Position numbers and translations under genes: made by a program. The notes under the pieces were generated by a model. The model made no database searches. It was not told the origin of the DNA and saw only the letters and a program-made list of their open reading frames with translations. DNA of 64,000 bases from Gordonibacter sp. Marseille-P4307 (lineage in GTDB: Bacteria > Actinomycetota > Coriobacteriia > Coriobacteriales > Eggerthellaceae). Below are positions 26,160 through 35,438 of this stretch, piece after piece (position 1 is the stretch's first letter; each line of letters begins with the position of its first letter). The stretch is taken from positions 1,403,311 through 1,467,310 of the forward strand of contig NZ_UWPD01000001.1 of assembly GCF_900604965.1 (NCBI RefSeq), read 5' to 3'.

Positions 26160-26290
26160 CTGCATTTTTGAATGCCGCATAGTGCCGCTGAGCTTCGTTT
26201 CGTACGAGGGTCACGGCAAAGCCACCAGCGACGGCGGTGAGTAAATACGGTAACTGAGCCTACGTTCCCGCGTTGGAACGGAGGCTTTTT
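26160..26290 (+). promoter_or_regulatory. possible structured leader (riboswitch-like) ending in an intrinsic terminator
   Basis: The plus strand reads GGGTCACGGCAAAGCCACC then a GGCGGTGAGTAAATACGGTA stretch, followed by a strong terminator: GCCTACGTTCC (26258-26268) with GGAACGGAGGC (26275-26285) and a T tract. This layout of conserved-looking loop bases plus terminator resembles metabolite-sensing leaders, but I cannot assign a class. No plus-strand gene follows, so if it is a riboswitch it is orphaned. Confidence 0.3.
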
Positions 26291-26350
26291 CTTTGCCTTT
26301 TTACTCCCTTTCACCTGCGATTTTTATGCCCCCACAGAAAAAGAAAGACG

Positions 26351-26391
26351 AAAAAACGGTATAGCCGTATTTCACGACTATACCGTTTTTT
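26351..26391. terminator. bidirectional intrinsic terminator
   Basis: AAAAAACGGTATAG (26351-26364) pairs perfectly with CTATACCGTTTTTT (26378-26391). On the minus strand it ends the surface-protein gene that stops at 26428; on the plus strand it would catch any transcript leaving 26290. Confidence 0.85.
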
Positions 26392-26427
26392 TCGGGATTA
26401 CAAACTCCCTAAGTTGTACTGTCTAGC

Positions 26428-29166
26428 CTATTGGTCGCTATTTTTCCTAAGCCTCAGTGCTAGTGCTGAAAGCGCAGATCCTATTAGCGCCATAACACAT
26501 ACATAGAATGAGGTACTCATTGCATCGCCAGTTTCTGGTACAACAATTGCAGGAGAATTTATCCTCTTATTTCCTGTATTTTCATTTACAGAACCTGGCG
26601 TTACTGTTCCTGGGTTCTTTGGATCTTTCGGGTTGTCCGCTTCCGCGAAGGTCCAGGAGCCCGTGATGGTCGCGTTCCCGTCGCCCATGGTGCCGTTGTT
26701 CGGGTCGGTCCAGCCGCTGAAGGTCCACGTGCCCTTCTTGCCGTCCTTCTCGCCTTCTACGGTGTCGCCCGCCTTGTAGGTGGCGTCCACGTCGTAGTGG
26801 TCGCCCTTGTAGTAGCTGCCTGTATCCTTCGGCGCGTCCTTCCCGGCCGGCGCGTCAGCGCCCCAGTCGTAGCTCACTCCGTACTTCGGAGCTTCCGCGA
26901 AGGTCCAGGAGCCCGTGATGGTCGCGTTCCCGTCGCCCATGGTGCCGTTGTTCGGGTCGGTCCAGCCGCTGAAGGTCCACGTGCCCTTCTTGCCGTCCTT
27001 CTCGCCTTCTACGGTGTCGCCCGCCTTGTAGGTGGCGTCCACGTCGTAGTGGTCGCCCTTGTAGTAGCTGCCTGTATCCTTCGGCGCGTCCTTCCCGGCC
27101 GGCGCGTCAGCGCCCCAGTCGTAGGTTACACTATACGACGGGCTATCTTTCCAAATGGCTTTGACTTGCGTATCTTTGTCAACCGTAATTTCAGTGCCTG
27201 GCGCTAATTTTTCGCCATTCACTTCCCAGGTGTCAAATTCCTGATTTTCCGGAGCGATGAAAGCATTGTCAGAAAGCTTATATTTCACTCCCTTGTTCAG
27301 TTCCTTGCCGTTCGTAACTCCGGTACCGCCATTAGCATCATAGGTTACCTTGGCCGTTTCCAATTTCTTACTTGCTTGATTGGATGTGAGAGGATCGCTG
27401 TCTCCCTCAAGACCGCCTTTGTCTTTAGCGGTGGCGGTGATAGTGTCGCCGACGGCTAAATCTTTAATCTGCAGGGTTACTACCCCAGTATCCGCATCAA
27501 CGGTCGCACCATCCGATGTCCACGCGGTCTTACCTGTGGTAGCGTCTACGGTTCGCGTTGCGGTGACAGTTTTCTCCGCGCCCGATTCGTCCTTATACGT
27601 AATCGTGTAGGACGCCAAATCGGTATCATCACCGGGATCTTTGTAAGCTGGCGGGGTAATAGTTACTTCACCCTTATCCGTATCTACCGCAATCGCCGGA
27701 GATTTAGGTGCAATATTCTTCACCAGATCTTTGGCAGGGAATTTAGTGACTTGGGATTCATCTATCACTTGATAGGTTCCATCCTGATTTTTGCCGGGGA
27801 CGAACACTCCACCATTGTTCCAATCCCAGGTACCCTCTACGTTAGATGGATTTATAATCCTTGCATTTCCCTCTTTGTCAAATTCGATAAGGGCAAGTGT
27901 ACCTTCCCAATCCCCAGTTCCATCGGGGAGTTTAGATACGCCATGTACCGTATTGGCATCTCGAATAGCTTTATCAATGGCTTGTTTATCCGCATCCGTT
28001 AATTTGTGAGGATCTCTCACGGCGACTTTGTCGGGGGTTGTTACTACCGGCTCAGACTTCGCGCAAGAACGGAATTTATGTGGCTCTTTGACAATGATAC
28101 CGAACTTTTTTCCGAGTTTTAAATCATCATCATTGATTGGGAAAGTAACTTTTGTTCCGTCAACGGATACTGCTTGAGACATCTCTCGCGATGTCGATTT
28201 GTCCACTATACATTTTCCACCTTCACAGAAACTATTGTCCTCGTTATCCGTAAAATTGTTGACAAAATAAAACTTCGTACCTGCGGCAATCTCTTTATCA
28301 AACGTAACGATAATCTGTCCATCTGTTACCTGGACTTTTTGTATTGTCGGAGCAGCAGATGTTTCCGTTACCGTTTTGATTTTTAGGTCCGGAGCTTCAA
28401 TTTTCCCGGAGGTTGATCCATCGGTATAGGTCACTTCATAGTAGGCATGATCCGTGCCATCGATAGAGAATTTAACACTCTTAAAGTCGCTCGCAATGCT
28501 CGGATTGGCGTTCTTCAGCATTTCAATAGCTTCTGCTTGCTCATCGTTATTTATCTGGTTGGAGCTCGTTTGTTCAATCCAGATTTCGTCGGCGGGCATC
28601 TTCAATTTGTCTTTATTCTCGGAGGCTTTTGATGGCTGAGCATTTGCGGTCACCACATCAGAGGTAGCGCCATCCAAAGTTTGATAGGCAGTGACGGTAT
28701 CGCCTGCCGCAACAGTAACGCCGCCAGGTAGATTTACCGTCCAACTAGTTCCACTTTTAGGGGTAACGGAAGCAGTGGCTTTTACGTTACCGTTCTTATC
28801 TTTTAGGGTCACATATACAGTCGATCTTACAGTATCTTTGCCAACTCTTTTTCGTTGTACATTAGCGCCAGAAATAGTTGTGGCATCGTAAAAGACTTTG
28901 CCAATGGTCGGTGCCGGTAAAGTTGATTGACGCACGGGTTGATCAATAATCTCCGGCCCGATCTCTAGCCCATCACCCTGTTCCTCGTTGGATTTGATAC
29001 TTGATGGTTCTTCCTTTACAGGAGTGACAATTTGATTTTCAGACTGAGATTTGTCTTGCGAGTTTTCGGCATACGCAATTGGTGTCCATGACATAAACGA
29101 AATCATCAGGGACATTAATACAAGCGAAAAACCTCTGATAACATTTTTATGCTTTTTTGTTTTCAT
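26428..29166 (-). CDS. large sortase-anchored surface protein with SHIRT-like tandem repeats
   Basis: 912 residues from ATG 29166. A signal peptide (cleavage near AYAEN) leads to several beta-sandwich domains (IGKVFYDATTISGANVQRKR; TIQKVQVTDGQIIVTFDKEI; an Ig-like block YTITYKDESGAEKTVTATRT). A Flg_new repeat near residue 640 (VTYDANGGTGVTNGKELNKG) and two 84-residue repeats beginning YDWGADAPAGKDAPKDTGSY follow. The C-terminus has VPETGD, a hydrophobic helix and LRLRKNSDQ, a variant sorting signal. The 5' two-thirds are visibly AT-richer than the window, while the repeats are GC-rich, so the gene looks mosaic and horizontally acquired. No strong ribosome binding site is seen. Confidence 0.8.
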   Translation of the reverse strand: MKTKKHKNVIRGFSLVLMSLMISFMSWTPIAYAENSQDKSQSENQIVTPVKEEPSSIKSNEEQGDGLEIGPEIIDQPVRQSTLPAPTIGKVFYDATTISGANVQRKRVGKDTVRSTVYVTLKDKNGNVKATASVTPKSGTSWTVNLPGGVTVAAGDTVTAYQTLDGATSDVVTANAQPSKASENKDKLKMPADEIWIEQTSSNQINNDEQAEAIEMLKNANPSIASDFKSVKFSIDGTDHAYYEVTYTDGSTSGKIEAPDLKIKTVTETSAAPTIQKVQVTDGQIIVTFDKEIAAGTKFYFVNNFTDNEDNSFCEGGKCIVDKSTSREMSQAVSVDGTKVTFPINDDDLKLGKKFGIIVKEPHKFRSCAKSEPVVTTPDKVAVRDPHKLTDADKQAIDKAIRDANTVHGVSKLPDGTGDWEGTLALIEFDKEGNARIINPSNVEGTWDWNNGGVFVPGKNQDGTYQVIDESQVTKFPAKDLVKNIAPKSPAIAVDTDKGEVTITPPAYKDPGDDTDLASYTITYKDESGAEKTVTATRTVDATTGKTAWTSDGATVDADTGVVTLQIKDLAVGDTITATAKDKGGLEGDSDPLTSNQASKKLETAKVTYDANGGTGVTNGKELNKGVKYKLSDNAFIAPENQEFDTWEVNGEKLAPGTEITVDKDTQVKAIWKDSPSYSVTYDWGADAPAGKDAPKDTGSYYKGDHYDVDATYKAGDTVEGEKDGKKGTWTFSGWTDPNNGTMGDGNATITGSWTFAEAPKYGVSYDWGADAPAGKDAPKDTGSYYKGDHYDVDATYKAGDTVEGEKDGKKGTWTFSGWTDPNNGTMGDGNATITGSWTFAEADNPKDPKNPGTVTPGSVNENTGNKRINSPAIVVPETGDAMSTSFYVCVMALIGSALSALALRLRKNSDQ
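26639..27124. repeat. two identical 234-base tandem blocks, period 252
   Basis: 26639-26872 and 26891-27124 are identical base for base and encode the paired 84-residue repeats of the surface protein. Absolute identity at silent sites points to recent duplication or gene conversion. The copy number is likely to vary between strains and to be collapsed in short-read assemblies. Confidence 0.9.
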
Positions 29167-29181
29167 AATTACTTTACCCAA

Positions 29182-29518
29182 CTACGGTATAGCGTTGGAT
29201 TTTCCTTTCTCTGACGTTTCCTCTCAGTTTGATTAGCTCCAAATAATTTTTTACAAAGTATTGTAGATTTGTTTTCACCTTTGAGTATTATTTACGCCTT
29301 TCATTACAAATGAATACGTCATACAACTCTAATGAAGGATAACTATACGCTCGCTACATCTCAATCGTGGACTCATTTTTATTTTTTATCAAAAGAGGAC
29401 ACTTGATCCTTTGCCATTTTGGCTCTTATTGCCATTTGGGACTGCGGCGGTTTTTCTGGATTATCCAACATTGCCTTTAAACCTTGGATGCTTTTGGTAG
29501 CAAACCAAGGCTTCGTCG
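29182..29518. other. AT-rich upstream region of the surface protein
   Basis: About 335 AT-rich bases with no gene. The minus-strand promoter of the 26428-29166 gene should lie here; several TATAAT-like hexamers are present and I cannot choose between them. Confidence 0.4.
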
Positions 29519-29746
29519 ATGCTGGCGTGGACTCAGATAACCCAAATCGCTCTTAAGACGAACATCACGATACCGTCTCAGGTACTCATCAAGCATACAG
29601 ACGAACTTATCAAGACCAATACCACCCCAGTTTTCCCAGAAGAGAAACTCTCCCTTGAGCCCGCCAAAGAAACCTTCAGCGCGAAAGAGATTCCCGCCGA
29701 CAAGAAGCGCGAGCTTATCAACGCGTTGCTTGATTTCGCCCGCTAG
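29519..29746 (+). CDS. hypothetical ORF, probable 3' fragment
   Basis: 75 codons: QVLIKHTDELIKTNTTPVFP, then EKLSLEPAKETFSAKEIPAD and KKRELINALLDFAR. The helical ending has coding character. There is no convincing ribosome binding site at the ATG, and it directly precedes the ImmA/IrrE remnant. In mobile elements a helix-turn-helix repressor gene commonly precedes ImmA, so this could be its tail; that is inference. An antisense frame over the same bases looks less natural. Confidence 0.35.
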   Translation: MLAWTQITQIALKTNITIPSQVLIKHTDELIKTNTTPVFPEEKLSLEPAKETFSAKEIPADKKRELINALLDFAR

Positions 29747-29770
29747 AGAAGGGACTGCATGCGATGGCAT

Positions 29771-30300
29771 TTGACGTCGGCCCGCTACGAGGAGATCCGC
29801 TCCACCGTGGCTGACCTCATCGAGGATTGGGGGCATCGACGTCTATCCCTTTTCTGTCTGGGAGCTCGTACGCCGCATGGGCATCCGCACCATTCGCTAC
29901 TCTGAGCCACCTTAATGGCTGCGTGTCGAGGTTGAGCTTTACTGGCCCGACGCCATCACCATCTACCCGCCCGGCTTCAACCCCGCCGGGACCGCCATTT
30001 TCTACAACGACCGCCAGGACCGGGAACACATCCGCTTCACCGTCGCGCACGAGCTCGCGCACCTTGTCCTTATACGCCCGGACACCGGCGAGGACATATA
30101 CAAGCACGAGACGGACATCTTCGCCAACTACCCTCTCGCCCCTCAGCCCCACTTGTGCTGCGAGACTCGAGGCTCGATGTCGAAGCCATCCACGACGACT
30201 TCCAGGTGAACTACAGCTGCGCGCGCTCCATCAAGGACAGGACGGTGAAATGCCGCGACTACGGCTCAAGGACCCTTACCGAATACGAGACGCGCATTCT
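29771..30300 (+). pseudogene. ImmA/IrrE-family metallopeptidase remnant
   Basis: Pieces of an ImmA/IrrE protease are spread over frames: TSARYEEIRSTVADLIEDWG; after one extra G, IDVYPFSVWELVRRMGIRTI; an in-frame TAA near 29912; then YWPDAITIYPPGFNPAGTAI and REHIRFTVAHELAHLVLIRP with the zinc motif HELAH at 30048-30062; then a further shift. ImmA cleaves phage or ICE repressors in response to DNA damage. At least two frameshifts and one stop make this copy dead. It fits the mobile-element character of 18-31 kb. Confidence 0.8.
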
Positions 30301-30665
30301 TGCCTCTTGTTCCGTGAGGGGGAGGTGGTTGCGTTGTCTGTGCTTAGAGCAAGATAGCCACCGGGATTGCCGTCCCCCACGGCTCCTTCTTTCTGAGATG
30401 AAGGACTAGGCTCCACAGTGATCGCGGAGCGCATTATCGCTGGCCAGAATGGATAGCAATCTGTGAGAAGAACCACATCATAAGGTTTTACCCTGCTGCT
30501 GACAGCCTCCGAGAAAGGGACGATCTCCTCTGGGACCTCGCGGGAAGGGAGGATCTTAGGGATTCGGTAGTATCCGGCTAAATCGGCGCCATCAAGCATG
30601 AACTCGTTGAAGACGTCGACGCCGCCCTTTCTAGGCGTTTTCCGCGCCTCAACATTCACAGTCAT
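30276..30665 (-). pseudogene. DUF4417-like gene fragment
   Basis: The first 65 residues of this minus-strand frame (GVDVFNEFMLDGADLAGYYR, IPKILPSREVPEEIVPFSEA) match the start of DUF4417 proteins, plasmid/phage-linked and of unknown function, which are normally about 200-250 residues. After VKPYDVVLLTDCYPFW the similarity ends, and the remaining residues overlap the ImmA remnant antisense. The start codon at 30665 is an ATG with AGGAGG-like GGGAGAAT upstream on that strand. I read it as a 3'-truncated copy. Confidence 0.4.
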
Positions 30666-30918
30666 AGGATTCTCCCGACCGTTCGATCAAGGAATATACA
30701 TCGAGGGTCTGGCTGGCATAATGGCTGTGTTCCTAGGGCGGCATTATGCCTGTCCAGGCCATGCGCGCGATTGGCTGCTCCAACAGCTGCTACGCGCGCA
30801 CGCCGCTTTTAGGGAAAAGCCTTGGAAACGACCTCGAGCTGGGATTCGCTTGGCATGCATGGGTGATATGCGCTCGTCAGGGCGCACAGGCGGCGGACAT
30901 GCCGGCCGGCGGGTGAGA

Positions 30919-30948
30919 GAAAAAAGGGAGGGCCCTTGGGGCCCTCCC
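30919..30948 (-). terminator. intrinsic terminator of the giant adhesin
   Basis: GGGAGGGCCC-TTG-GGGCCCTCCC (30926-30948), a perfect 10-bp stem. On the minus strand it is followed by TTTTTTCTC, about 55 bases after the adhesin stop at 31001. Confidence 0.85.
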
Positions 30949-31000
30949 GGTCCTGCTTCTCTGTGGCGCTCGAGCCGTGTGGCGCTTGGGTGCCTTGAGC

Positions 31001-34000
31001 CTATCTGATGCGGTTTGAGCTGAGGCGACGCCCCAGGAAGAGCGCACCCAGCGCGGCGGTGAGCGCCAATCCTGCCAGACCATAGGTGCTGGTGGTATCG
31101 CCCGCCTTGGGGATGAGCGACCTCCCAGGCTTCTTGGGCTGCTCGGGCGTGCCGGGCTCAGAAGGCTTACCCGGCTTGGTATTGGTGATGGTAAAGCCCG
31201 CCTCCTGGTTGCCGGTGATAGTGGATTCGTACCCTTCGACGGCGATTTCGTCCACCGTATAGACCACGGGGTTTCCGTTCTCATCGAGCACCGGGAGCTG
31301 CTCGAAGCTTCCCGTCCATCCGTGCCCGGCATCCAAAACCAACGTCTTATCCGTGGGTTGACCATTGCGGATTAGGGTGACGGTGATAGAGGAGGGGCGC
31401 TCTGCAGGAATGTCGTTTTGCCACTGCTTGGTGACGGCGATGGTGGTCGTCTCGACCTTCTTGTTCTTCACCAGCAGCGGACTTTCGAAGCTCCCCGTGC
31501 CCTCGGCGTCGTCGGGCGCCCTCGTCACCTTGACGTCGCTGCCGGTCACCTCAAGCTGCAGCGGGTCCTTGAGCTTGAGGTACCCATCGGGAGCCGTCGT
31601 TTCAGTTACGGTGGTGGTGCCCTTGGCAAGTTTGATTACATAGAGCACGCCGTCGGCATTGCTCAACGAGGTGACGGTTTGGTTGGCGTCGTCGGTGTAC
31701 TGGAAGACGGCCCCTGCGAGCGGGTTGCCCTGCTCATCGACCTTCTTGATGACGGCGTAGGGATAATCCTGAATGGTGGCGAAAGCGGTGTATTCCTGTG
31801 TCTTCAGTTCCGCATGACCGCTGGCGCCGGGCTTCTCCTGCTGGGCACTGAGCTCGACGTGGTTGTTAATTACATCGGCGGTCAAATCGACCGGTTTGAG
31901 GATGGTCGCATACTCGAATCGGTAGGCATAGGGCAGCGTACCCTCGGGCGTCTCGGGCAGCGTGAAGGTGATGGCGTGCTCGCGCACGTCATAGCGAAGC
32001 CCAACCTCGCCGTCTTGCGGGGTACCGGTCACCACGGTAACCGGGGCATAGTTTTCATACTCGCCACTTGCGGCCAGCTGGTTGGATCGCTGAATGGTGA
32101 AATTCTCCAAGACGGCGTTTCCCTTTTCGTCAATGGGAATGCCGATGTTCTTGTCCAGCGTGTCCTTAAGCACCACATCGTGAAGTGCGATGTCGAACGG
32201 CTTGTAATCGAAGCTCCACGCAAGGCGGTCTCCCACCACCTTTGGCGTTTGCTTAGAAAGCATGGTGGAGGTGACCGAGGCAGAGCCTGTTGCCGAGGCG
32301 AGCTTTTGGTCGCCTGCGGTAAGGGTTACGTTGTTTTTGAAGGTAACCTCCTCGCCCTGAGGCGTGCTCTTCATGAGCTTCTCAAAGACGTCTTCCGACA
32401 CTTTGGCGCGCATGACAATGAAGTAGGGCGTTCCGTCGTACTGATTGAACGTCCAGGTCATGTTCGCTTTGTCGAACGTAAGTTTGGCCTGGTCAGGCGT
32501 CAGCTTCTTGACAGCTTTTCCTGGAGGCATGAACGAGGCAAACGGCGCGCTGCCCGGGATAACGACACCGCCGTAGTCGATGAAGCCAGGCGTGCCCGGA
32601 TCGGCCTGATAGAGGTAGTAGTCAGGCCCGCCATCCACGACAGGCAGCAGTGTGAGGCCGTCTTGCAGGGAGTCTTGAATCGTGAGCTTGGTGAAGTCGC
32701 CCGCAGGCTTGGTTCCCCCAAGCTGGGTGAGGTAATCGCTCAGGTTGAGCCCCTGTGGGTTCACGTCGATGCGAAAGAGGATGGTGCGATCCTTGTGGTT
32801 GAAGGTCTTGGTGGGGTCCACCTCAGGTATCCCGGTGATGAAATCCCGCCACGAGCTCTTCCAGCCGTTCTTGCTGACATCGTCCATCTTGTCAAGGTTG
32901 GCGTCATATTCCATGGCGAACTTGTCGAGGAGATTGCCCGGCAGTTCGTATCTATCGACAGCGGAGAGAATCTTGAGGGTCGCGCCGCTGCCCACGGCGA
33001 GTACGGCGGTGTTCTTATACCTGAGTTCAAAGGACCCATTCAGCGTCTTTTGCAGATGCTCGATGATGTTTTGTGCCCGCGTGTTGAGGGTAAAGGTGTA
33101 CTTCTTGATGTGAGAGAATCCGCTGATTTTGACGATTTCACCCACCTTGGTGCCGCTGGCATTCACGATGGGAAGCACCGATTCGGCAAGCTGTGCGCCC
33201 GGCTGGCCTTCTGTGGTGTCCTCGTCCTTGTAGCTCAGCGAGCCTGGCACATACGCCTGATTGAAGTTGAAGAAGGTCTCGTTTCGCTCGCCTGCAATCA
33301 GCTTTTGCAGCAGGTCCTGATCAAATGAGCCCTGCACCTGGAGGGCGTTCTTCTCTGCATTGAAGGCGTCTTCGCTTCCATAATAGAAGCATTCATAGAC
33401 AAAGCGCTCGTCAGACGGAAAGACGTTGGTGAAGTCCACCGTCACCGACCACGGCAGCAACCCTTGGTTTAGCACCGTGGATTTATAGCTTTTCATGGCG
33501 TGCTTTTCGATGGTTGCCAGACCGCTGTAAACGGGCGGGTTCTTGGGATACACCACATCGGCGCAGGTGTGTATCTCGGCATCATTCTTGAGCGGTCCGA
33601 TTTCAGTGTTTGCATCATATATTTGCTTGACGGTGATGCGGTACTGGCCACTGAGACTCTTGATGAAAAACCAACGGTTCTCGATGGGCTTGTACTCATC
33701 GTTTGCTTGCATTGGCTTGGTGGGCTCATGCCACCCGGCGCCGAGCTCGTACAGTTCTGCGTTGTAGGCAGATAAGTCCGGACACGTCTTGTCTTTCCCC
33801 TGCGGGAAGGTGGGAAATGACGTGGTTTCAGCGGGCGCCTGTACATCGGTGACCTGCGTCCAGCTGCCGTCTTCCCCGGTCATGCTGTGCTCATAGGTGA
33901 CGTCCACGCGCTTGGGCGCAGCCTGGCTGTCAAGCGACCCACTGAGGATGTCCCCGACCCAAGCCGGCCCGTAGCTCTCATATGGGGTACCGGCAACGAT

Positions 34001-35113
34001 GGTCCAGATGACCTCGCGCTCACCGGTGTTCTTGTTGACGTCAATCTTCTGAAGGTTTTTCTTGAGTTCGAGCGGGTGGTGTACGACAACCGTGGTCTTG
34101 TGCCGCTTTTCTTCGGCATTTGGAATCTTGAGCATGGCCTCGTTGGTCACCGAGGCAGTGGTTGCAGGGTCGGGCACCTTGGTTTGAAAGCTGATCTTGG
34201 CGGTTGAACCTTGGAAGTCATTGGGGAAGACATATGTCACGGTCTTGGTCGCTGCGTCATAGACCAAGGCATCATCAATGGCCTGGCCATTCACGGTAAA
34301 GCTTCCCGCAACGTATTCACCAACAGCCGAGAGGTCGTCGGTAAACGTCTCTCCGCCAAGGTTGGCGGCTCCGGCGCTGGACGTCTTTTTCACAGTGCTT
34401 GTCCAGGTGATGGACTCTTTGGTGGATGCATCGTCCAAGGCGCCCATTTTAGTGAGGGTGTACTGAATCTTCTCTTCTACAGCGGGGAAATGGTAGGTCT
34501 TATCGAGCACTTTGACGAACCGGTTGTTGCCGCCGGGCGTTTGCGAGGATTGTTCGGAAGCTTGGTAATGGCCGGTAAAGTGGACCGTGAGGTCCCTTCT
34601 GCCATCGCTTTCGAACTCAAACTGCCTGTTGGGGTCATGGAAGGTCATGCGAGCTGTGACAGGGCCGTTTCCATCCTGCCTGAGTGTGATGGTGCCAACC
34701 TGCTTGCCATCATCGGGGCTGCCTGGCGCCTGCAGATAGACAGGAACGGAGTTGCCGGACGCATCGGTCGCTTTAAAGTTCTCGCCCAAGCTGAATTCTG
34801 CGTAATCGCCATCGTTGACCTGCTGGGATGCATCGGTGATGCCTCCTGCCGCAGGCGTCCCAATCATAGTATCTTTGATAATGGGAAAGCTGAAAGTGAC
34901 GTTTACATCAAAGGGCTGTTTGGGGTCCACGGTGTCAGTAACCGGCTGACCGTTTTGCGAGACCACACCCTTCAGCGTGGGGCTGATAAGTGCCGTTCTA
35001 TCTTCGGAGTCGGCAGCGCGTGCGTAGTTTGGTAGCACGATGGTCGCTGCGCTCACGAGCATTGCCATCATCACCACCATGGCAAGTATTGAGATGCGAC
35101 GTTTGAGTTCCAT
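31001..35113 (-). CDS. giant sortase-anchored adhesin with Cna-B/SpaA domains
   Basis: 1370 residues; ATG 35113 behind AAAGGAG (an upstream ATG at 35164 lacks a site). A signal peptide ends near ARAAD. The first 1100 residues are repeating beta-sandwich domains like the isopeptide-forming fibrillar and agglutinin-like adhesins of Gram-positives (for example VTFSFPIIKDTMIG, ITWTSTVKKTSSAG, REVIWTIVAGTPYESYGPAW). A SpaA-type prealbumin domain follows (AVIKKVDEQGNPLAGAVFQY), then a Cna-B domain (IAVTKQWQNDIPAERPSSIT). A proline-rich wall spanner ends in LIPKAGD, a hydrophobic helix and RRLSSNRIR. Lys/Asn/Glu cross-links would stiffen it. The motif departs from LPXTG. Confidence 0.85.
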   Translation of the reverse strand: MELKRRISILAMVVMMAMLVSAATIVLPNYARAADSEDRTALISPTLKGVVSQNGQPVTDTVDPKQPFDVNVTFSFPIIKDTMIGTPAAGGITDASQQVNDGDYAEFSLGENFKATDASGNSVPVYLQAPGSPDDGKQVGTITLRQDGNGPVTARMTFHDPNRQFEFESDGRRDLTVHFTGHYQASEQSSQTPGGNNRFVKVLDKTYHFPAVEEKIQYTLTKMGALDDASTKESITWTSTVKKTSSAGAANLGGETFTDDLSAVGEYVAGSFTVNGQAIDDALVYDAATKTVTYVFPNDFQGSTAKISFQTKVPDPATTASVTNEAMLKIPNAEEKRHKTTVVVHHPLELKKNLQKIDVNKNTGEREVIWTIVAGTPYESYGPAWVGDILSGSLDSQAAPKRVDVTYEHSMTGEDGSWTQVTDVQAPAETTSFPTFPQGKDKTCPDLSAYNAELYELGAGWHEPTKPMQANDEYKPIENRWFFIKSLSGQYRITVKQIYDANTEIGPLKNDAEIHTCADVVYPKNPPVYSGLATIEKHAMKSYKSTVLNQGLLPWSVTVDFTNVFPSDERFVYECFYYGSEDAFNAEKNALQVQGSFDQDLLQKLIAGERNETFFNFNQAYVPGSLSYKDEDTTEGQPGAQLAESVLPIVNASGTKVGEIVKISGFSHIKKYTFTLNTRAQNIIEHLQKTLNGSFELRYKNTAVLAVGSGATLKILSAVDRYELPGNLLDKFAMEYDANLDKMDDVSKNGWKSSWRDFITGIPEVDPTKTFNHKDRTILFRIDVNPQGLNLSDYLTQLGGTKPAGDFTKLTIQDSLQDGLTLLPVVDGGPDYYLYQADPGTPGFIDYGGVVIPGSAPFASFMPPGKAVKKLTPDQAKLTFDKANMTWTFNQYDGTPYFIVMRAKVSEDVFEKLMKSTPQGEEVTFKNNVTLTAGDQKLASATGSASVTSTMLSKQTPKVVGDRLAWSFDYKPFDIALHDVVLKDTLDKNIGIPIDEKGNAVLENFTIQRSNQLAASGEYENYAPVTVVTGTPQDGEVGLRYDVREHAITFTLPETPEGTLPYAYRFEYATILKPVDLTADVINNHVELSAQQEKPGASGHAELKTQEYTAFATIQDYPYAVIKKVDEQGNPLAGAVFQYTDDANQTVTSLSNADGVLYVIKLAKGTTTVTETTAPDGYLKLKDPLQLEVTGSDVKVTRAPDDAEGTGSFESPLLVKNKKVETTTIAVTKQWQNDIPAERPSSITVTLIRNGQPTDKTLVLDAGHGWTGSFEQLPVLDENGNPVVYTVDEIAVEGYESTITGNQEAGFTITNTKPGKPSEPGTPEQPKKPGRSLIPKAGDTTSTYGLAGLALTAALGALFLGRRLSSNRIR

Positions 35114-35438
35114 GACAGCTCCTTTGCAGGCAAATGATAGGCACACTGAAAAATATTGTAACAAAAATCGTATCTCTCGGCTCTTAAATGGGGGATGAGT
35201 CCCTGGCGCTTCAGCTTCTCGGGCTTCCGAGACCAGGGTTGGATGTGCAACGTCCCGCTTTACGCCATCGGCAGCCTCGACACATGACGCAGGAGGCGTT
35301 TTGCGACAACGGACTCAAGCTTCCATGCAACCTGAAGGCGATCTTGGACTGATGGGTGCCGTGTCGAATGATGGTCGAAGCGATTCCCACATCAGATAGG
35401 TATAATGGTCTGAGATTACCCTCTTGGGAAGGATGGAT

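Noticed and set aside
31418-33328. A 636-codon plus-strand frame
   Set aside because: It lies antisense to the adhesin, whose domains, signal peptide and sorting signal are unmistakable; the antisense frame has no motif or ribosome binding site.
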